Positions 1-8,530 of a DNA stretch of 64,000 nt are shown piece after piece; the stretch's first letter is position 1; the number at the start of each line of letters is the position of its first letter. The notes beneath the pieces are model-generated. The model was not told the origin of the DNA and searched no databases. It saw only the letters and a program-made list of their open reading frames with translations. The DNA comes from Clostridia bacterium (GTDB lineage: Bacteria > Bacillota > Clostridia > Oscillospirales > Acutalibacteraceae). The stretch lies in contig JAFXBF010000006.1 of NCBI GenBank assembly GCA_017516745.1, forward strand, positions 1 to 64,000, read 5' to 3'. Position numbers and translations under genes: made by a program.

Positions 1-9
1 AAGTTCAAA

Positions 10-116
10 ATGCAAAATTGTGGGAGGGCTTCGCCCTCACCCATTTGTATAAATCGCTCTAAATTAACATTTTATAAAATCGGAGCGAAGCGACCCTTAA
101 CTTTGCACTTTGCGTT
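10..116. repeat. Dispersed intergenic repeat (two modules)
   Basis: Two short modules recur elsewhere in the window. Module A (10-43) has a GGGAGGGC..GCCCTC hairpin and recurs at 42806-42848. Module B (76-116) starts AAAATCGGAGCGAAGCGACC and recurs at 46033-46073 with one difference in 41 bases. Both lie only between genes and encode nothing obvious. They look like fragments of a dispersed non-coding element. Confidence 0.7.
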
Positions 117-130
117 TTGCACTTTGCACT

Positions 131-170
131 AATTACAGTTTATCTGTCATCAGACAGATAAACTGTAATT
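131..170. repeat. Perfect 17-bp inverted repeat
   Basis: AATTACAGTTTATCTGT at 131-147 is followed by a 6-base loop and its exact reverse complement at 154-170. No T-run follows on the plus strand, so it is not a clear terminator. It sits just upstream of the promoter at 182-210. It could be an operator, a terminator for a gene beyond the window, or the edge of the repeat before it. Confidence 0.7.
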
Positions 171-181
171 TACATTATCTC

Positions 182-210
182 TTGTATTTCCTTTTATGTT
201 GTACTATAAT
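182..210 (+). promoter_or_regulatory. Predicted sigma-A promoter for the RodA/FtsW gene
   Basis: A TTGTAT -35 box at 182-187, a 17-base spacer and a perfect TATAAT -10 box at 205-210 lie about 40 bases before the gene at 251. Confidence 0.6.
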
Positions 211-250
211 GAAGAATAATTCTAAATTTAAACCCCCGTGAGGTGAGTTA

Positions 251-1423
251 ATGCGTTCAATTACAAATTTCCTTAAGGAAACCGATATATATCTTGTAAT
301 CCTCTGCCTTATTGCTTCGGTTGCTGGCATAGTTGCCGTTTTCAGCGCAACGATGCACGACCTGGAGGAAGGCGAATTCATTGCCCGTGAGGCTATTGTT
401 ATGATAGCCGCCGTTGCGGTGGGCTTTATAATGTGTATGGTAATTTCCGCAATAGATTACGAGGTTATACTAAAGCTATGGCCCGTTGTTGCCGGTGTTT
501 CGGTTGTGCTTATGCTTGCACTTTTCAAATGGGGTACGGGCCCGAGCGAGAGAAGCGACGTTATCACCTGGCTTCCCTTCTCTATAGGCGGCTTCAGCAT
601 CTATTTTCAGCCGTCGGAGCTGCTTAAAATTGCTTTTATCATAACCTTTTCCGTTCATCTTGAGCTCATAAGTGACAGGCTTGACAAAATTGTAAATGTC
701 CTTCTGCTTGCCGTTCACGGTGCAATCCCCACACTGCTCGTTGTTGTTACGGGTGATATGGGCTCGGCACTTATTTTCCTGATGATGTTTGTCGTTATGA
801 TGTTTATGGCAGGCGTAAAGCTCAGATATTTCGCAATTGCGATTGCCACGGTTATAGCTGCCTTTCCGCTTGTATGGGTCAAGGTTTTCAGCGACATTCA
901 GCGAAACCGCTTCCTTGCACTTCTCTACCCCGAATCGTATTCGGATATCATTTACCAACAGCTTCAGAGCAAGAACGCAATGGGCTCGGGTCAGCTTTTC
1001 GGTCAGGGACTTTTTGAAGGACCTTACACACAGAACGGTGTTGTTCCTGCCGCCGAAACCGATATGATTTTGAGCGTTTTCGGCGAAGAGCTCGGCTTTG
1101 TTGGCTGTCTTGCCGTTATGGTGCTGTTTATGCTGATTGTTTTCAGGACAATCAAAACCGCACGCCTTGCCAACGACACACCCGGCAGAATGATGTGCAT
1201 AGGCGTTGCGGCTATGATAGGCTCGCAGGTTGTTGTCAATGTCGGTATGTGCCTTATGCTTCTGCCGTGTATCGGTATCACCCTGCCGTTTATGAGCTCG
1301 GGCGGTACATCCAACCTTTGTATTTATCTTGCGATGGGGCTTGTTTTCAGCGTTTACCGAATGAACTGTGAAAGAGCACCCGTTGATTTCAGGGCAATAA
1401 ACATCAGAACTCCGTACATTTAA
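251..1423 (+). CDS. FtsW/RodA/SpoVE family peptidoglycan glycosyltransferase
   Basis: A 390-residue membrane protein of the SEDS family, which polymerises lipid II into glycan strands during elongation, division or spore-cortex synthesis. About ten hydrophobic segments are visible. Family motifs are present: QPSE at 120-123, GDMGSA at 168-173 in the catalytic-Asp region, TDMILSVFGEELGF near 270-283, and FMSSGG at 347-352. The start follows a GAGGTGA ribosome site. No penicillin-binding partner is adjacent. Its length suits RodA, but RodA, FtsW and SpoVE cannot be separated from sequence reading alone. Confidence 0.9.
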   Translation: MRSITNFLKETDIYLVILCLIASVAGIVAVFSATMHDLEEGEFIAREAIVMIAAVAVGFIMCMVISAIDYEVILKLWPVVAGVSVVLMLALFKWGTGPSERSDVITWLPFSIGGFSIYFQPSELLKIAFIITFSVHLELISDRLDKIVNVLLLAVHGAIPTLLVVVTGDMGSALIFLMMFVVMMFMAGVKLRYFAIAIATVIAAFPLVWVKVFSDIQRNRFLALLYPESYSDIIYQQLQSKNAMGSGQLFGQGLFEGPYTQNGVVPAAETDMILSVFGEELGFVGCLAVMVLFMLIVFRTIKTARLANDTPGRMMCIGVAAMIGSQVVVNVGMCLMLLPCIGITLPFMSSGGTSNLCIYLAMGLVFSVYRMNCERAPVDFRAINIRTPYI

Positions 1424-1432
1424 GGTGATATT

Positions 1433-2701
1433 TTGAATTACGTTCAGGCCATAAATTATATACATTCACTCAACCGCTTCGGAATTCATCCGGGGCTCGA
1501 GCGCATTGAGGAGCTTTGCCAAGCTGTGGGCAATCCGCAGGACAAGCTGAAATTTGTCCACGTTGCAGGCACTAACGGCAAGGGCTCAACCTCTACAATG
1601 ATAGCAGGTGCACTCACCGCAAGCGGCAAAAAGACGGGTCTTTTTACTTCGCCCTATGTAAGCGAATTTTTAGAGCGAATACAGATTGACGGCTCACCTT
1701 GCGACAAGGCTGTTTTTGCTCAATGTGTTACAGAGCTTGAGCCGATAGTAGCCGAAATGGCAACAAGGGATATGCAGCCGACGGAATTTGAGGTAATCAC
1801 AGCCGCCGCATTTATGATTTTTGAAAGAGAAAACTGCGACATCTGCGTTCTTGAGGTAGGTCTTGGCGGAAGGCTTGATTCTACCAATGTCATAAACACT
1901 CCGCTTGTTAGTGTAATTGCTTCGATTTCGCTTGACCACACGGCTATACTCGGCGAAACAGTTGAGGAAATTGCGAAAGAAAAGTGCGGAATAATTAAAG
2001 AAAACGGCAAAACCGTGTGCTACCCGTGGCAGGAAAAGGAAGCTTTTGATGTAATAAACGATACCTGCGAAAGAATGAATAACTCTCTTTTCATTCCGAA
2101 TGTGCGTGGAATAATTGCGGTTGAAAACAGAATTGACGGCGTAAAATTCACATACAACAGCACGGAATACAAGCTCTCAATGAGCGGCGAATACCAGGTA
2201 TACAATGCCGTAACGGCAATTGAAGCCTGCCGTGTGTTAGAGCTTGACGAAGCGAGCATAAAGCAGGGTATTGAGGCGGCAAAGGTGCCTGCAAGAATGG
2301 AGGTTATTTCCTCCTCCCCCCTTGTGCTGCTTGACGGCGGACACAACGAGGACGGCGGAAAAGCGGTTACCGAAAGTCTTACGAGTATGCTCGGCGGCAA
2401 AAGGATATTCGCCGTTATCGGTATGATGGCGGACAAGAATGTTGAAAGCTACCTTGAAAAAGTAGCGTCACTATGCACATTCGTTGCGACAACAACCGTA
2501 GCCGACAACCCCAGAGCAATGAGCGCAAAGGAATTGGAAGAAAAGGCAAATAAATACTGCAAAAATACAAAACACTTCAATTCGGCACAAGAAGCTATAG
2601 AATACGCAAAGAAAAACATTTCCGATTATGACTGTCTGCTTGTGTGCGGCTCACTCTACCTTGCAGGAGAAGTGAGAAATCAACTCAAAAATATTTTTTA
2701 A
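1433..2701 (+). CDS. folC: Bifunctional folylpolyglutamate/dihydrofolate synthase
   Basis: A 422-residue cytoplasmic Mur-ligase-like enzyme that adds glutamate to folates and, in many bacteria, also makes dihydrofolate. The nucleotide-binding loop GTNGKGSTS is at 46-54, and LEVGLGGRLDSTN and SLDHTAILG are the usual family stretches. The start is TTG, supported by an AAGGTGA site just upstream; no nearby ATG keeps the conserved N-terminus. It follows the SEDS gene by nine bases and is probably co-transcribed with it. A strong terminator follows. Confidence 0.93.
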   Translation: MNYVQAINYIHSLNRFGIHPGLERIEELCQAVGNPQDKLKFVHVAGTNGKGSTSTMIAGALTASGKKTGLFTSPYVSEFLERIQIDGSPCDKAVFAQCVTELEPIVAEMATRDMQPTEFEVITAAAFMIFERENCDICVLEVGLGGRLDSTNVINTPLVSVIASISLDHTAILGETVEEIAKEKCGIIKENGKTVCYPWQEKEAFDVINDTCERMNNSLFIPNVRGIIAVENRIDGVKFTYNSTEYKLSMSGEYQVYNAVTAIEACRVLELDEASIKQGIEAAKVPARMEVISSSPLVLLDGGHNEDGGKAVTESLTSMLGGKRIFAVIGMMADKNVESYLEKVASLCTFVATTTVADNPRAMSAKELEEKANKYCKNTKHFNSAQEAIEYAKKNISDYDCLLVCGSLYLAGEVRNQLKNIF

Positions 2702-2728
2702 GCCTCGCCTTAAAATGACACAGTTTTT

Positions 2729-2772
2729 AACATTATGCCTCTATCCTATACGGGTAGAGGCTTAATGTTTTT
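2729..2772 (+). terminator. Intrinsic terminator after folC
   Basis: An 18-bp imperfect stem (2729-2746 with 2752-2769, built around GCCTCTA/TAGAGGC) is followed by a short T-run. It separates folC from the spoIIA operon. Confidence 0.8.
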
Positions 2773-2787
2773 GAAAGGAAGTAAGAA

Positions 2788-3108
2788 ATGATTGAATTTT
2801 CGGTTTCGGGAAAATGTATGACCGTATTCTTAAGCGGAGAAATTGACCACCACTCAGCCGCCGGAATACGCAAAAGGATTGACGAAGAAACGGACAGGCT
2901 GTTGCCGCAGCTGCTTGTACTCGATTTCGGCAACGTGAGCTTTATGGACAGCTCGGGTGTCGGGCTTGTAATGGGCAGATACCGCAACGTAAGCGCACAC
3001 GGCGGACGGCTTGAAGCGGTAAATTTATCGCCGTGGTGCTACAAAATTATGAAAATGTCGGGACTGGACAAGATTGCAAAAATTCAGATGACGGGGGTGC
3101 AGCGATGA
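2788..3108 (+). CDS. spoIIAA: Anti-sigma F factor antagonist SpoIIAA
   Basis: A 106-residue STAS-domain protein. Unphosphorylated, it binds SpoIIAB and frees sigma F in the forespore; SpoIIAB phosphorylates it to shut it off. The phosphorylation motif MDSSGVG is at 53-59, and Ser55 aligns with Bacillus subtilis Ser58. GEIDHHSA near 17-24 is also family-typical. It is first in the order spoIIAA-spoIIAB-sigF. Its TGA overlaps the spoIIAB ATG. The start has a GAAAGGAAG site. Confidence 0.96.
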   Translation: MIEFSVSGKCMTVFLSGEIDHHSAAGIRKRIDEETDRLLPQLLVLDFGNVSFMDSSGVGLVMGRYRNVSAHGGRLEAVNLSPWCYKIMKMSGLDKIAKIQMTGVQR

Positions 3109-3545
3109 AAGCACTTAACAAATTTACAATGACTATGGACAGCCGAAGCGCAAACGAGGGCTTTGCACGCCTCGTGGCTTCAGGCTTTGCCGCACAGCTT
3201 GACCCGACGGTTGAAGAGCTTTGCGACATTAAAACCGCCGTAAGCGAGGCGGTTACAAACTGCATAGTCCACGCCTACCCTGACGGCGTGGGCAACATTT
3301 ACATATCGGCAGGCATTTTTGAAAACGGGCTTGTACGCATAAAAATCCGTGACAAGGGCTGCGGAATTGCCGATATAAAAAAGGCTATGGAGCCGCTTTA
3401 TTCGAGCCTTGGCGGTGAAAGAGCAGGGCTCGGCTTTGCGGTAATGGAAAGCTTCTGCGACAAAATCTCCGTGCGCTCAACACAGGGGAAGGGCACGGCG
3501 GTAACGCTCGACAAATATATAAAGGGCAAAGAATTTGGCGGTTAA
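3105..3545 (+). CDS. spoIIAB: Anti-sigma F factor and kinase SpoIIAB
   Basis: A 146-residue GHKL-fold serine kinase that sequesters sigma F and phosphorylates SpoIIAA. Visible parts are the N-box (E48 to N52 in VSEAVTNCIVHAYPDG), the ATP-lid motif DKGCGI, and GERAGLGFAVM. I chose ATG 3105 over longer in-frame starts because it matches the family N-terminus (MKALNKF..) and gives the ATGA overlap with spoIIAA that suggests translational coupling. It overlaps sigF by 11 bases. Confidence 0.96.
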   Translation: MKALNKFTMTMDSRSANEGFARLVASGFAAQLDPTVEELCDIKTAVSEAVTNCIVHAYPDGVGNIYISAGIFENGLVRIKIRDKGCGIADIKKAMEPLYSSLGGERAGLGFAVMESFCDKISVRSTQGKGTAVTLDKYIKGKEFGG

Positions 3546-4203
3546 GACTGACGAAAGAGAAAAGCTGATAACGGAAAATATGGGGCTTGTCCATTCCTGC
3601 GCCTCACGGTTTAAGGGCAAGGGTGTGGAATACGACGATTTGTTTCAGGCAGGATGTGTGGGACTTATCAAGGCGGCAGACGGCTTTGAAGCCGACAGAG
3701 GCTTCGCCTTTTCAACCTATGCCGTACCCGTAATTTTAGGCGAAATACGGCGGATATTCCGTGACGGCGGCTCGGTAAAGGTCAGCCGTATGCTAAAGGA
3801 AAAATCACGTCTTGCGTTAAGTCAGAAAGAAAGGCTCACACGCCTAAACGACCGTGAGCCGACAATTGAAGAGCTGGCAGACGCACTGGGGCTTGATGTA
3901 CAGGAAACGGCGCACATACTAAACGCTGCAATGCCTGCCGTTTCGCTGACCGCACACGAGGACGACAGCCGCAATCCGCAGCTTGACATACCCGTAGAGT
4001 CACAGGAAACGGAAATTTCGGATAAAATTGCCCTGCACCAGACTATGCTCACCCTGCCCGAAAAAGACAGACGGCTGATTGAGCTGCGCTACTTCAAAGG
4101 CTTAACTCAAGCGAAAACCGCAGAGCAGCTCGGAATGTCGCAGGTGCAGGTTTCACGAAGAGAAAAAGTAATTCTTATTGAGTTGAGAAAAAATCTCATA
4201 TAA
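3535..4203 (+). CDS. sigF: RNA polymerase sporulation sigma factor F
   Basis: A 222-residue sigma-70 family factor, the first forespore-specific sigma factor of sporulation. Region 2 is seen in YDDLFQAGCVGLIKAADGFE and STYAVPVILGEIRR. The region 4 helix-turn-helix is in LTQAKTAEQLGMSQVQVSRR. The start is TTG, inside the end of spoIIAB, so translation is probably coupled. It is shorter than the Bacillus subtilis protein (about 255), as in many Clostridia. Sigma G is close in sequence, but the spoIIA context decides for F. Confidence 0.95.
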   Translation: MAVKTDEREKLITENMGLVHSCASRFKGKGVEYDDLFQAGCVGLIKAADGFEADRGFAFSTYAVPVILGEIRRIFRDGGSVKVSRMLKEKSRLALSQKERLTRLNDREPTIEELADALGLDVQETAHILNAAMPAVSLTAHEDDSRNPQLDIPVESQETEISDKIALHQTMLTLPEKDRRLIELRYFKGLTQAKTAEQLGMSQVQVSRREKVILIELRKNLI

Positions 4204-4210
4204 ACAATTC

Positions 4211-4247
4211 GAGCCACACACCCCAAAAGTGTATGGCTCTTAATCTT
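4211..4247. terminator. Hairpin terminator between convergent genes
   Basis: GAGCCACACAC (4211-4221) pairs with GTGTATGGCTC (4229-4239) with one mismatch. T-rich sequence follows on the plus strand. It lies between sigF and the convergent glycosyltransferase gene and may serve both. Confidence 0.6.
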
Positions 4248-4258
4248 ATTACCTTTTA

Positions 4259-5392
4259 TTAACCGAAACAATACTTCACAAATTCCTTTGACGTAGTGTC
4301 GCTGTCGTATTTTTTTGCTTTAAATACTTCGGTCATATCCTGTCTTTCAAATTTTCCGGAATATTCTATAGCTGTCTTTGCCCAGAGCGCTGCGTCTCCC
4401 AACGGCAGATATTTAACTCTGCCCGTTATATCGGCATCAGGGGTTATTCTGTCCGAAATAACGCACGGCACCGAAAGCGCCTGAGCCTCGATTACGGTGT
4501 TCGGCATACCTTCATAAAACGACGGAAACACAAAAACGTCCGCCGCACACAGTAAATCGGGTATATCCTTGCGTATTCCGAGCAGCTCAATGCTGTCGGT
4601 TATGTCAAGCTCTTTCGCTTTACACCTGACGTTTTCTTCCAGTTCTCCGCCGCCGACAAGGAACAGCTTTGAAGCAGGTTTTATCTTTAATATTTCGGCA
4701 AAGACTTCAAGCAGAAAACCGTGGTTTTTAGCCGTTGAGAAGCGCCCGACGTGGAATACGGCAAGCTCATCTGAAAGCCCTAATTTCTCACGCATTTCTT
4801 GTCTTTTCTCATCACTGTAATGATAGAAGTCCATATCGACCCCGTTGTAAAGTATATTCGCTTTACCGTTTTCAATACAGTTTTTGCCGAAGCAGTATTC
4901 GGCTGCTTCTTTTGACGGGGCAAATTTCACATCGGGAACAACCTTTGCAAGCTGACCGAGCGTGGAATGAAGGATTTTCTGCTTTGTTCCGCCGTCAACA
5001 GCAGTGTTGCTTGAACGGTAAATCAGCCTTTTTGCACCGCCTTTTTTTGCGGCAATAAGCTCAAGCACCGTACCGGGCTTGACAGACGAACAAAGAACGC
5101 TTTCGTAGCCGTTTTCTCTTACAACATTTTCAAGTGCCTTAAGTGAGCCTTTGAAATCTTCGGATTTGAGAGGGATGCGGTAAATTTTTCCGCCGAGGGC
5201 TTCTATTTCGTCGTCGTAATATCCTCTTTGCCGGGTATTGACACAGAAATCCATCTGATATTTTTCACGGTCCAGCTTACGGTACTGCTTCATTAAAAAG
5301 GTTTCGGCACCGCCTGCATTCATACTGTTCATACAGCAGAGCAATCTTTTTACGCCCATATCATTTAAAGCCTCTTTTTTATATAAGTTCAT
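4259..5392 (-). CDS. GT4-family glycosyltransferase (cytoplasmic)
   Basis: A 377-residue retaining glycosyltransferase with two Rossmann-like halves. The N-terminal NAGGAETFL resembles capsule and exopolysaccharide enzymes such as EpsF. The C-terminal sugar-nucleotide site is seen in HVGRFSTAKNH, VGGGEL and FPSFYEGMPNTVIEAQA. Sugar and acceptor are unknown. It follows another GT4 gene with a 14-base overlap, so the two likely act in one envelope polysaccharide pathway. Codon 12 (ATG at 5359) is an alternative start. Confidence 0.85.
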   Translation of the reverse strand: MNLYKKEALNDMGVKRLLCCMNSMNAGGAETFLMKQYRKLDREKYQMDFCVNTRQRGYYDDEIEALGGKIYRIPLKSEDFKGSLKALENVVRENGYESVLCSSVKPGTVLELIAAKKGGAKRLIYRSSNTAVDGGTKQKILHSTLGQLAKVVPDVKFAPSKEAAEYCFGKNCIENGKANILYNGVDMDFYHYSDEKRQEMREKLGLSDELAVFHVGRFSTAKNHGFLLEVFAEILKIKPASKLFLVGGGELEENVRCKAKELDITDSIELLGIRKDIPDLLCAADVFVFPSFYEGMPNTVIEAQALSVPCVISDRITPDADITGRVKYLPLGDAALWAKTAIEYSGKFERQDMTEVFKAKKYDSDTTSKEFVKYCFG

Positions 5393-6428
5393 TCAGCAGA
5401 GTTTCAACAGCCTTGTCCGCTTCAAAATGCTCCGCACGCTCAAGACAGGCTTTCTTCATTGAATTGAGCCTTTGCGGATTTTCGGCGGCTTCAAGCAGTA
5501 TTCTTTCAAGCTCGCCGTCCTTATGCGGAGGATAAACCAAACCGTCAACCCCGTTTCGGATTATGTGGGAATTGAAGTGCCAGTCCGTAGCAATTACGGG
5601 AATTCCTGCGGCAAAGGCATCCACAATGGTGCCTGCAAAGCCCTCACCCTCACATACGGTCGGGAAAAGCAGGGCAAAGTAAGCTTTGAGTTCATCCGTA
5701 CTGCGGTCGGACGCAATGTATCCTTTATAATTTATAAACGGCTCAAAGCTCCCGCAAAGCTCATTGAAGCGCTGTGTATAGTCAGGGTCAATTTTGCCGT
5801 AAATATCAAGGCTGAAAACTGTTCTGCCGTATTTACTGTTAACTGCCCTTACCGCCTGCACGGCATCCTCTATGCCCTTTTCAAGCATAATGCGTGAAAA
5901 AGTACAGAGCTTATACGGCTCGGTTTCGGAGTAAACAAGTTCATTTTCTGCAAGCGAATGGGTTTCACGCAGATTTGGCATATATACGGCGTTCTTAACA
6001 CCCAAACGGTGCAAAGCCTCCCTCATAGGCTCAAGCTCGACATAAACCCTGTCCAGCTTACTGATTGAAGGAATAAGGCTGCTGTCCGCCTCAAGCCTGT
6101 CTGCCAGCCAGCCGCCGACAACAACATAGTGAAGCTTTCTGTTAAGACCGAAATTAAGCAGCTCAAAAACACGGGGAAAAACCTTGAAACCGTTTCTTGA
6201 CGGCATCATAATAACGTTTTCACAGCTTTTAAGCAGCTTACGGCAATTCAAAAACATAGCCGCCGGATTGCTTTTCCAGCCGCAGGTGTCAAGCACGGTA
6301 ACGTTTTCTTCGCCGAGAGCTTTTACAAGAGCCTTATAAACCGCTCTGGTTTTATCCGTCTGCCCGTCGGCAAAATCCTTACCCAGCCCTAAATGGCCGC
6401 AGATACCAACCTTGTACACCTTTTTCAC
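5379..6428 (-). CDS. GT4-family glycosyltransferase
   Basis: A 349-residue GT4-type glycosyltransferase. The second half carries FSRIMLEKGIEDAVQAV and PTVCEGEGFAGTIVDAFAAG, the usual sugar-nucleotide binding segments. The N-terminus (VGICGHLGLGKDFADGQTDK) suits a G-x-G donor fold. The start is GTG; the next GTG (6419) has better spacing from the AAAGG site, so the true protein may be three residues shorter. It is first in a two-gene minus-strand unit with the enzyme at 4259-5392. Substrate unknown. Confidence 0.82.
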   Translation of the reverse strand: MKKVYKVGICGHLGLGKDFADGQTDKTRAVYKALVKALGEENVTVLDTCGWKSNPAAMFLNCRKLLKSCENVIMMPSRNGFKVFPRVFELLNFGLNRKLHYVVVGGWLADRLEADSSLIPSISKLDRVYVELEPMREALHRLGVKNAVYMPNLRETHSLAENELVYSETEPYKLCTFSRIMLEKGIEDAVQAVRAVNSKYGRTVFSLDIYGKIDPDYTQRFNELCGSFEPFINYKGYIASDRSTDELKAYFALLFPTVCEGEGFAGTIVDAFAAGIPVIATDWHFNSHIIRNGVDGLVYPPHKDGELERILLEAAENPQRLNSMKKACLERAEHFEADKAVETLLNELI

Positions 6429-6529
6429 CGCCTTTGAAAAATAAACTTTTTATAAACTTAACTTAATAAGTATATATTAATACGGCATAAATGTCAAACA
6501 GGCAAAATGAAATTTTACAATAAATACAC

Positions 6530-6558
6530 TTTACAAATCAGAAACAATATGCTATTAT
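6530..6558 (+). promoter_or_regulatory. Predicted dinB promoter
   Basis: TTTACA at 6530-6535, a 17-base spacer and TATTAT at 6553-6558. The LexA box begins six bases after the -10 box, where bound LexA would block transcription initiation. Confidence 0.65.
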
Positions 6559-6564
6559 CTTTAT

Positions 6565-6578
6565 CGAACAAATGTTCT
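6565..6578 (+). promoter_or_regulatory. LexA (SOS) box
   Basis: CGAACAAATGTTCT matches the Gram-positive LexA/DinR operator CGAAC-N4-GTTCG except at the last base. It sits between the -10 box and the dinB ribosome site, the expected place for SOS control of this polymerase. Confidence 0.8.
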
Positions 6579-6591
6579 GGAGGTGAGAACA

Positions 6592-7818
6592 ATGGCTGAA
6601 CGGATAATACTGCACTGCGACCTGAACAACTTTTTTGCTTCGGTTGAGTGTCTCGGGAAAGACGAACTCAAGGGTAAGCCCGTTGCAGTTGCAGGCAGCG
6701 TTGAAAAACGCCACGGCATAATACTTGCAAAAAACGAGGTTGCAAAAAAGTTCGGCGTTAAAACCGCCGAAGCAATATGGCAGGCACAGCTCAAATGCCC
6801 CGACCTTGTTCTGCTCTCCCCACACTACGAGCTTTACAACAGCTACTCACAAACCGTAAGGCAGATTTACGAAAGATACACGGATATAATTGAGCCCTTC
6901 GGAATTGACGAATGCTGGCTTGACGTTACGGGAAGCACCTTCCTTTTCGGCAGCGGCGAACAGATAGCCGACAAAATACGTAAAGCTGTGAAAGCCGAAA
7001 CAGGGCTGACAATTTCGGTGGGAGTCAGCTTTAATAAGGTATTTGCAAAGCTCGGAAGCGACCTGAAAAAGCCCGATGCGGTAACGGTTATAAGCCGTGA
7101 CAATTTCAAAGAAATTGTGTGGCCGCTTGACGTAGGTGAGCTTATTGGTGTCGGCAAAGCAACAAAGCAGAGCCTTTGCAGAATCGGGCTTTTCACCGTG
7201 GGAGACGTTGCAAAGGCCAACCCCGATACGCTGAAATTGGTGCTCGGCAAGGCAGGAGAAAGCCTGTGGAAATTCACAAACGGACTGGACAACTCCCCCG
7301 TTATCAGCAGCGAATTTGCGCCGCCGCCAAAAAGCATAGGCAGAAGCACAACTCCGCCCGAAAACCTGTGCACCCATGAGGATATTATGACCGTGCTTAT
7401 AAAACTGTGCGACAGGGTTTCCGCTTCATTAAGACAAAACCACGCCCTTGCAGGCGTGGTACAGGTGCATATAAGGGACACAAAGCTCAACATCACGGAA
7501 CACCAGAAAAAACTGGATGAGCCGATAAGGCTGACCGAGCTGCTTTTCCGCACAGGGGTTGAACTGATAAACGAAATATGGGATAAAGAAACTCCGCTGC
7601 GTTCAATCGGAATAAGGGCAACACAGCTTGTACCGCAAAACGAGAGTTTTCAGCTCTCCCTCGGCTGTGACTACGACAGGCTTGAAAGGCTGGAAAAATT
7701 AGAATGCGTAATCGGTGACACCCGTGAGCGCTACGGCAAGGATGCCATTGTACGTTGCAGACAGTTAAGCGGCGAAACGATAGGTATATATTCCTCTTTC
7801 GGAAAAATCGTTATATAG
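6592..7818 (+). CDS. dinB: DNA polymerase IV (Y-family)
   Basis: A 408-residue Y-family translesion polymerase, error-prone and able to bypass damaged bases. The first metal-binding motif is HCDLNNFFASVE at the N-terminus, and the second is FGIDECWLDVTG. ISVGVSFNKVFAKLGSDLKKP marks the palm, then helix-hairpin-helix and little-finger domains follow. I chose ATG 6592, with its GGAGGTGAG site; a GTG nine bases earlier lies inside that site. The LexA box indicates SOS induction. It converges on spoVAE with almost no gap. Confidence 0.95.
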   Translation: MAERIILHCDLNNFFASVECLGKDELKGKPVAVAGSVEKRHGIILAKNEVAKKFGVKTAEAIWQAQLKCPDLVLLSPHYELYNSYSQTVRQIYERYTDIIEPFGIDECWLDVTGSTFLFGSGEQIADKIRKAVKAETGLTISVGVSFNKVFAKLGSDLKKPDAVTVISRDNFKEIVWPLDVGELIGVGKATKQSLCRIGLFTVGDVAKANPDTLKLVLGKAGESLWKFTNGLDNSPVISSEFAPPPKSIGRSTTPPENLCTHEDIMTVLIKLCDRVSASLRQNHALAGVVQVHIRDTKLNITEHQKKLDEPIRLTELLFRTGVELINEIWDKETPLRSIGIRATQLVPQNESFQLSLGCDYDRLERLEKLECVIGDTRERYGKDAIVRCRQLSGETIGIYSSFGKIVI

Positions 7819-7820
7819 CT

Positions 7821-8174
7821 TTATTTTTCCTTGGGTTTAGCGAACATTGAAATTATAAGGCCGCAGAAAACCGCCGCACTTATACCTGCTGCACCTGAGG
7901 ATAAGGGCCCTGTCAGCGCACCGAGCAGCCCCTGCTCTTCCACTGCCTGACGTGTGCCTTTCACAAGAGTATAGCCAAAACCCGTCAACGGAACAGCCGC
8001 ACCCGAGCCTGCCCATTCGATAAGAGGCTCATACAAGCCCAGCGCACCGAGAATAACGCCCGAAACCACAAATGCAACAAGTATTCTTGCCGGTGTAAGC
8101 TTTGTTGTATCCATTAAAATCTGTCCTATGGCGCATATAAGTCCGCCTACCAGAAAAGCCTTTAAAAAAATCAT
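7821..8174 (-). CDS. spoVAE: Stage V sporulation protein AE (SpoVAEb type)
   Basis: A 117-residue membrane protein of the SpoVA channel, which moves dipicolinic acid into the forespore and out at germination. Family segments are AFLVGGLICAIGQILMDTTK, the LTPAR stretch and GSGAAVPLTGFGYTLVKGTR. The usual partners spoVAC and spoVAD are not beside it. Its ribosome site AAGGAG lies in the right arm of the hairpin ending the acpP transcript, with a T-run up to the ATG. Expression may therefore depend on read-through or on a forespore promoter not recognised here. Confidence 0.9.
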   Translation of the reverse strand: MIFLKAFLVGGLICAIGQILMDTTKLTPARILVAFVVSGVILGALGLYEPLIEWAGSGAAVPLTGFGYTLVKGTRQAVEEQGLLGALTGPLSSGAAGISAAVFCGLIISMFAKPKEK

Positions 8175-8179
8175 AAAAA

Positions 8180-8222
8180 AATCCGCTCCTTCAAGGCTAT
8201 TGTCTGCCTGAAAGAGCGGATT
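8180..8222. terminator. Bidirectional hairpin between acpP and spoVAE
   Basis: AATCCGCTC (8180-8188) pairs with GAGCGGATT (8214-8222), and the stem continues inward with TTCAAGGC and GCCTGAA. T-runs follow on both strands. On the minus strand it is placed to end acpP transcription, and its right arm holds the spoVAE ribosome site. Confidence 0.75.
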
Positions 8223-8242
8223 ATTCTTTTAATTAAAATAAA

Positions 8243-8467
8243 TTACATTTCTTCGATAAACTTAACGATATCGCCGACTGTTTCAAACTTTTCAAGAATG
8301 TTGTCGGGAACTTCAACCTCAAACTCGTCCTCAAGGCTGATTGCAAGATCGACAAGATCAAGGCTGTCAGCGCCAAGGTCGTCCTTGATGTTGGTTTCCA
8401 TTGTGACATCGCTTTCTTCAAGCTCAAGCTGCTTGCAGATGATTTCTCTTACCTGCTCGAAAGGCAT
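8243..8467 (-). CDS. acpP: Acyl carrier protein
   Basis: A 74-residue acidic carrier protein that holds growing fatty acids on a phosphopantetheine arm. The attachment serine lies in LGADSLDLVDL near residue 35. I chose ATG 8467, which follows AAGGAGGAAAAACC at good spacing; the six-residue longer start would overlap that site. It stands alone, away from other fatty-acid genes, with its own promoter. High acidity and length match the family. Confidence 0.95.
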   Translation of the reverse strand: MPFEQVREIICKQLELEESDVTMETNIKDDLGADSLDLVDLAISLEDEFEVEVPDNILEKFETVGDIVKFIEEM

Positions 8468-8530
8468 TGGTTTTTCCTCCTTCATAAAAATACTATTAAT
8501 TTAATTGTTGGTTTACTTATTGCGTTTTTT

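Noticed and set aside
476-1465. Long minus-strand reading frame opposite the SEDS gene
   Set aside because: It is the mirror of a real membrane-protein gene, has no ribosome site, and its protein is rich in His, Asn and Lys with no family features.
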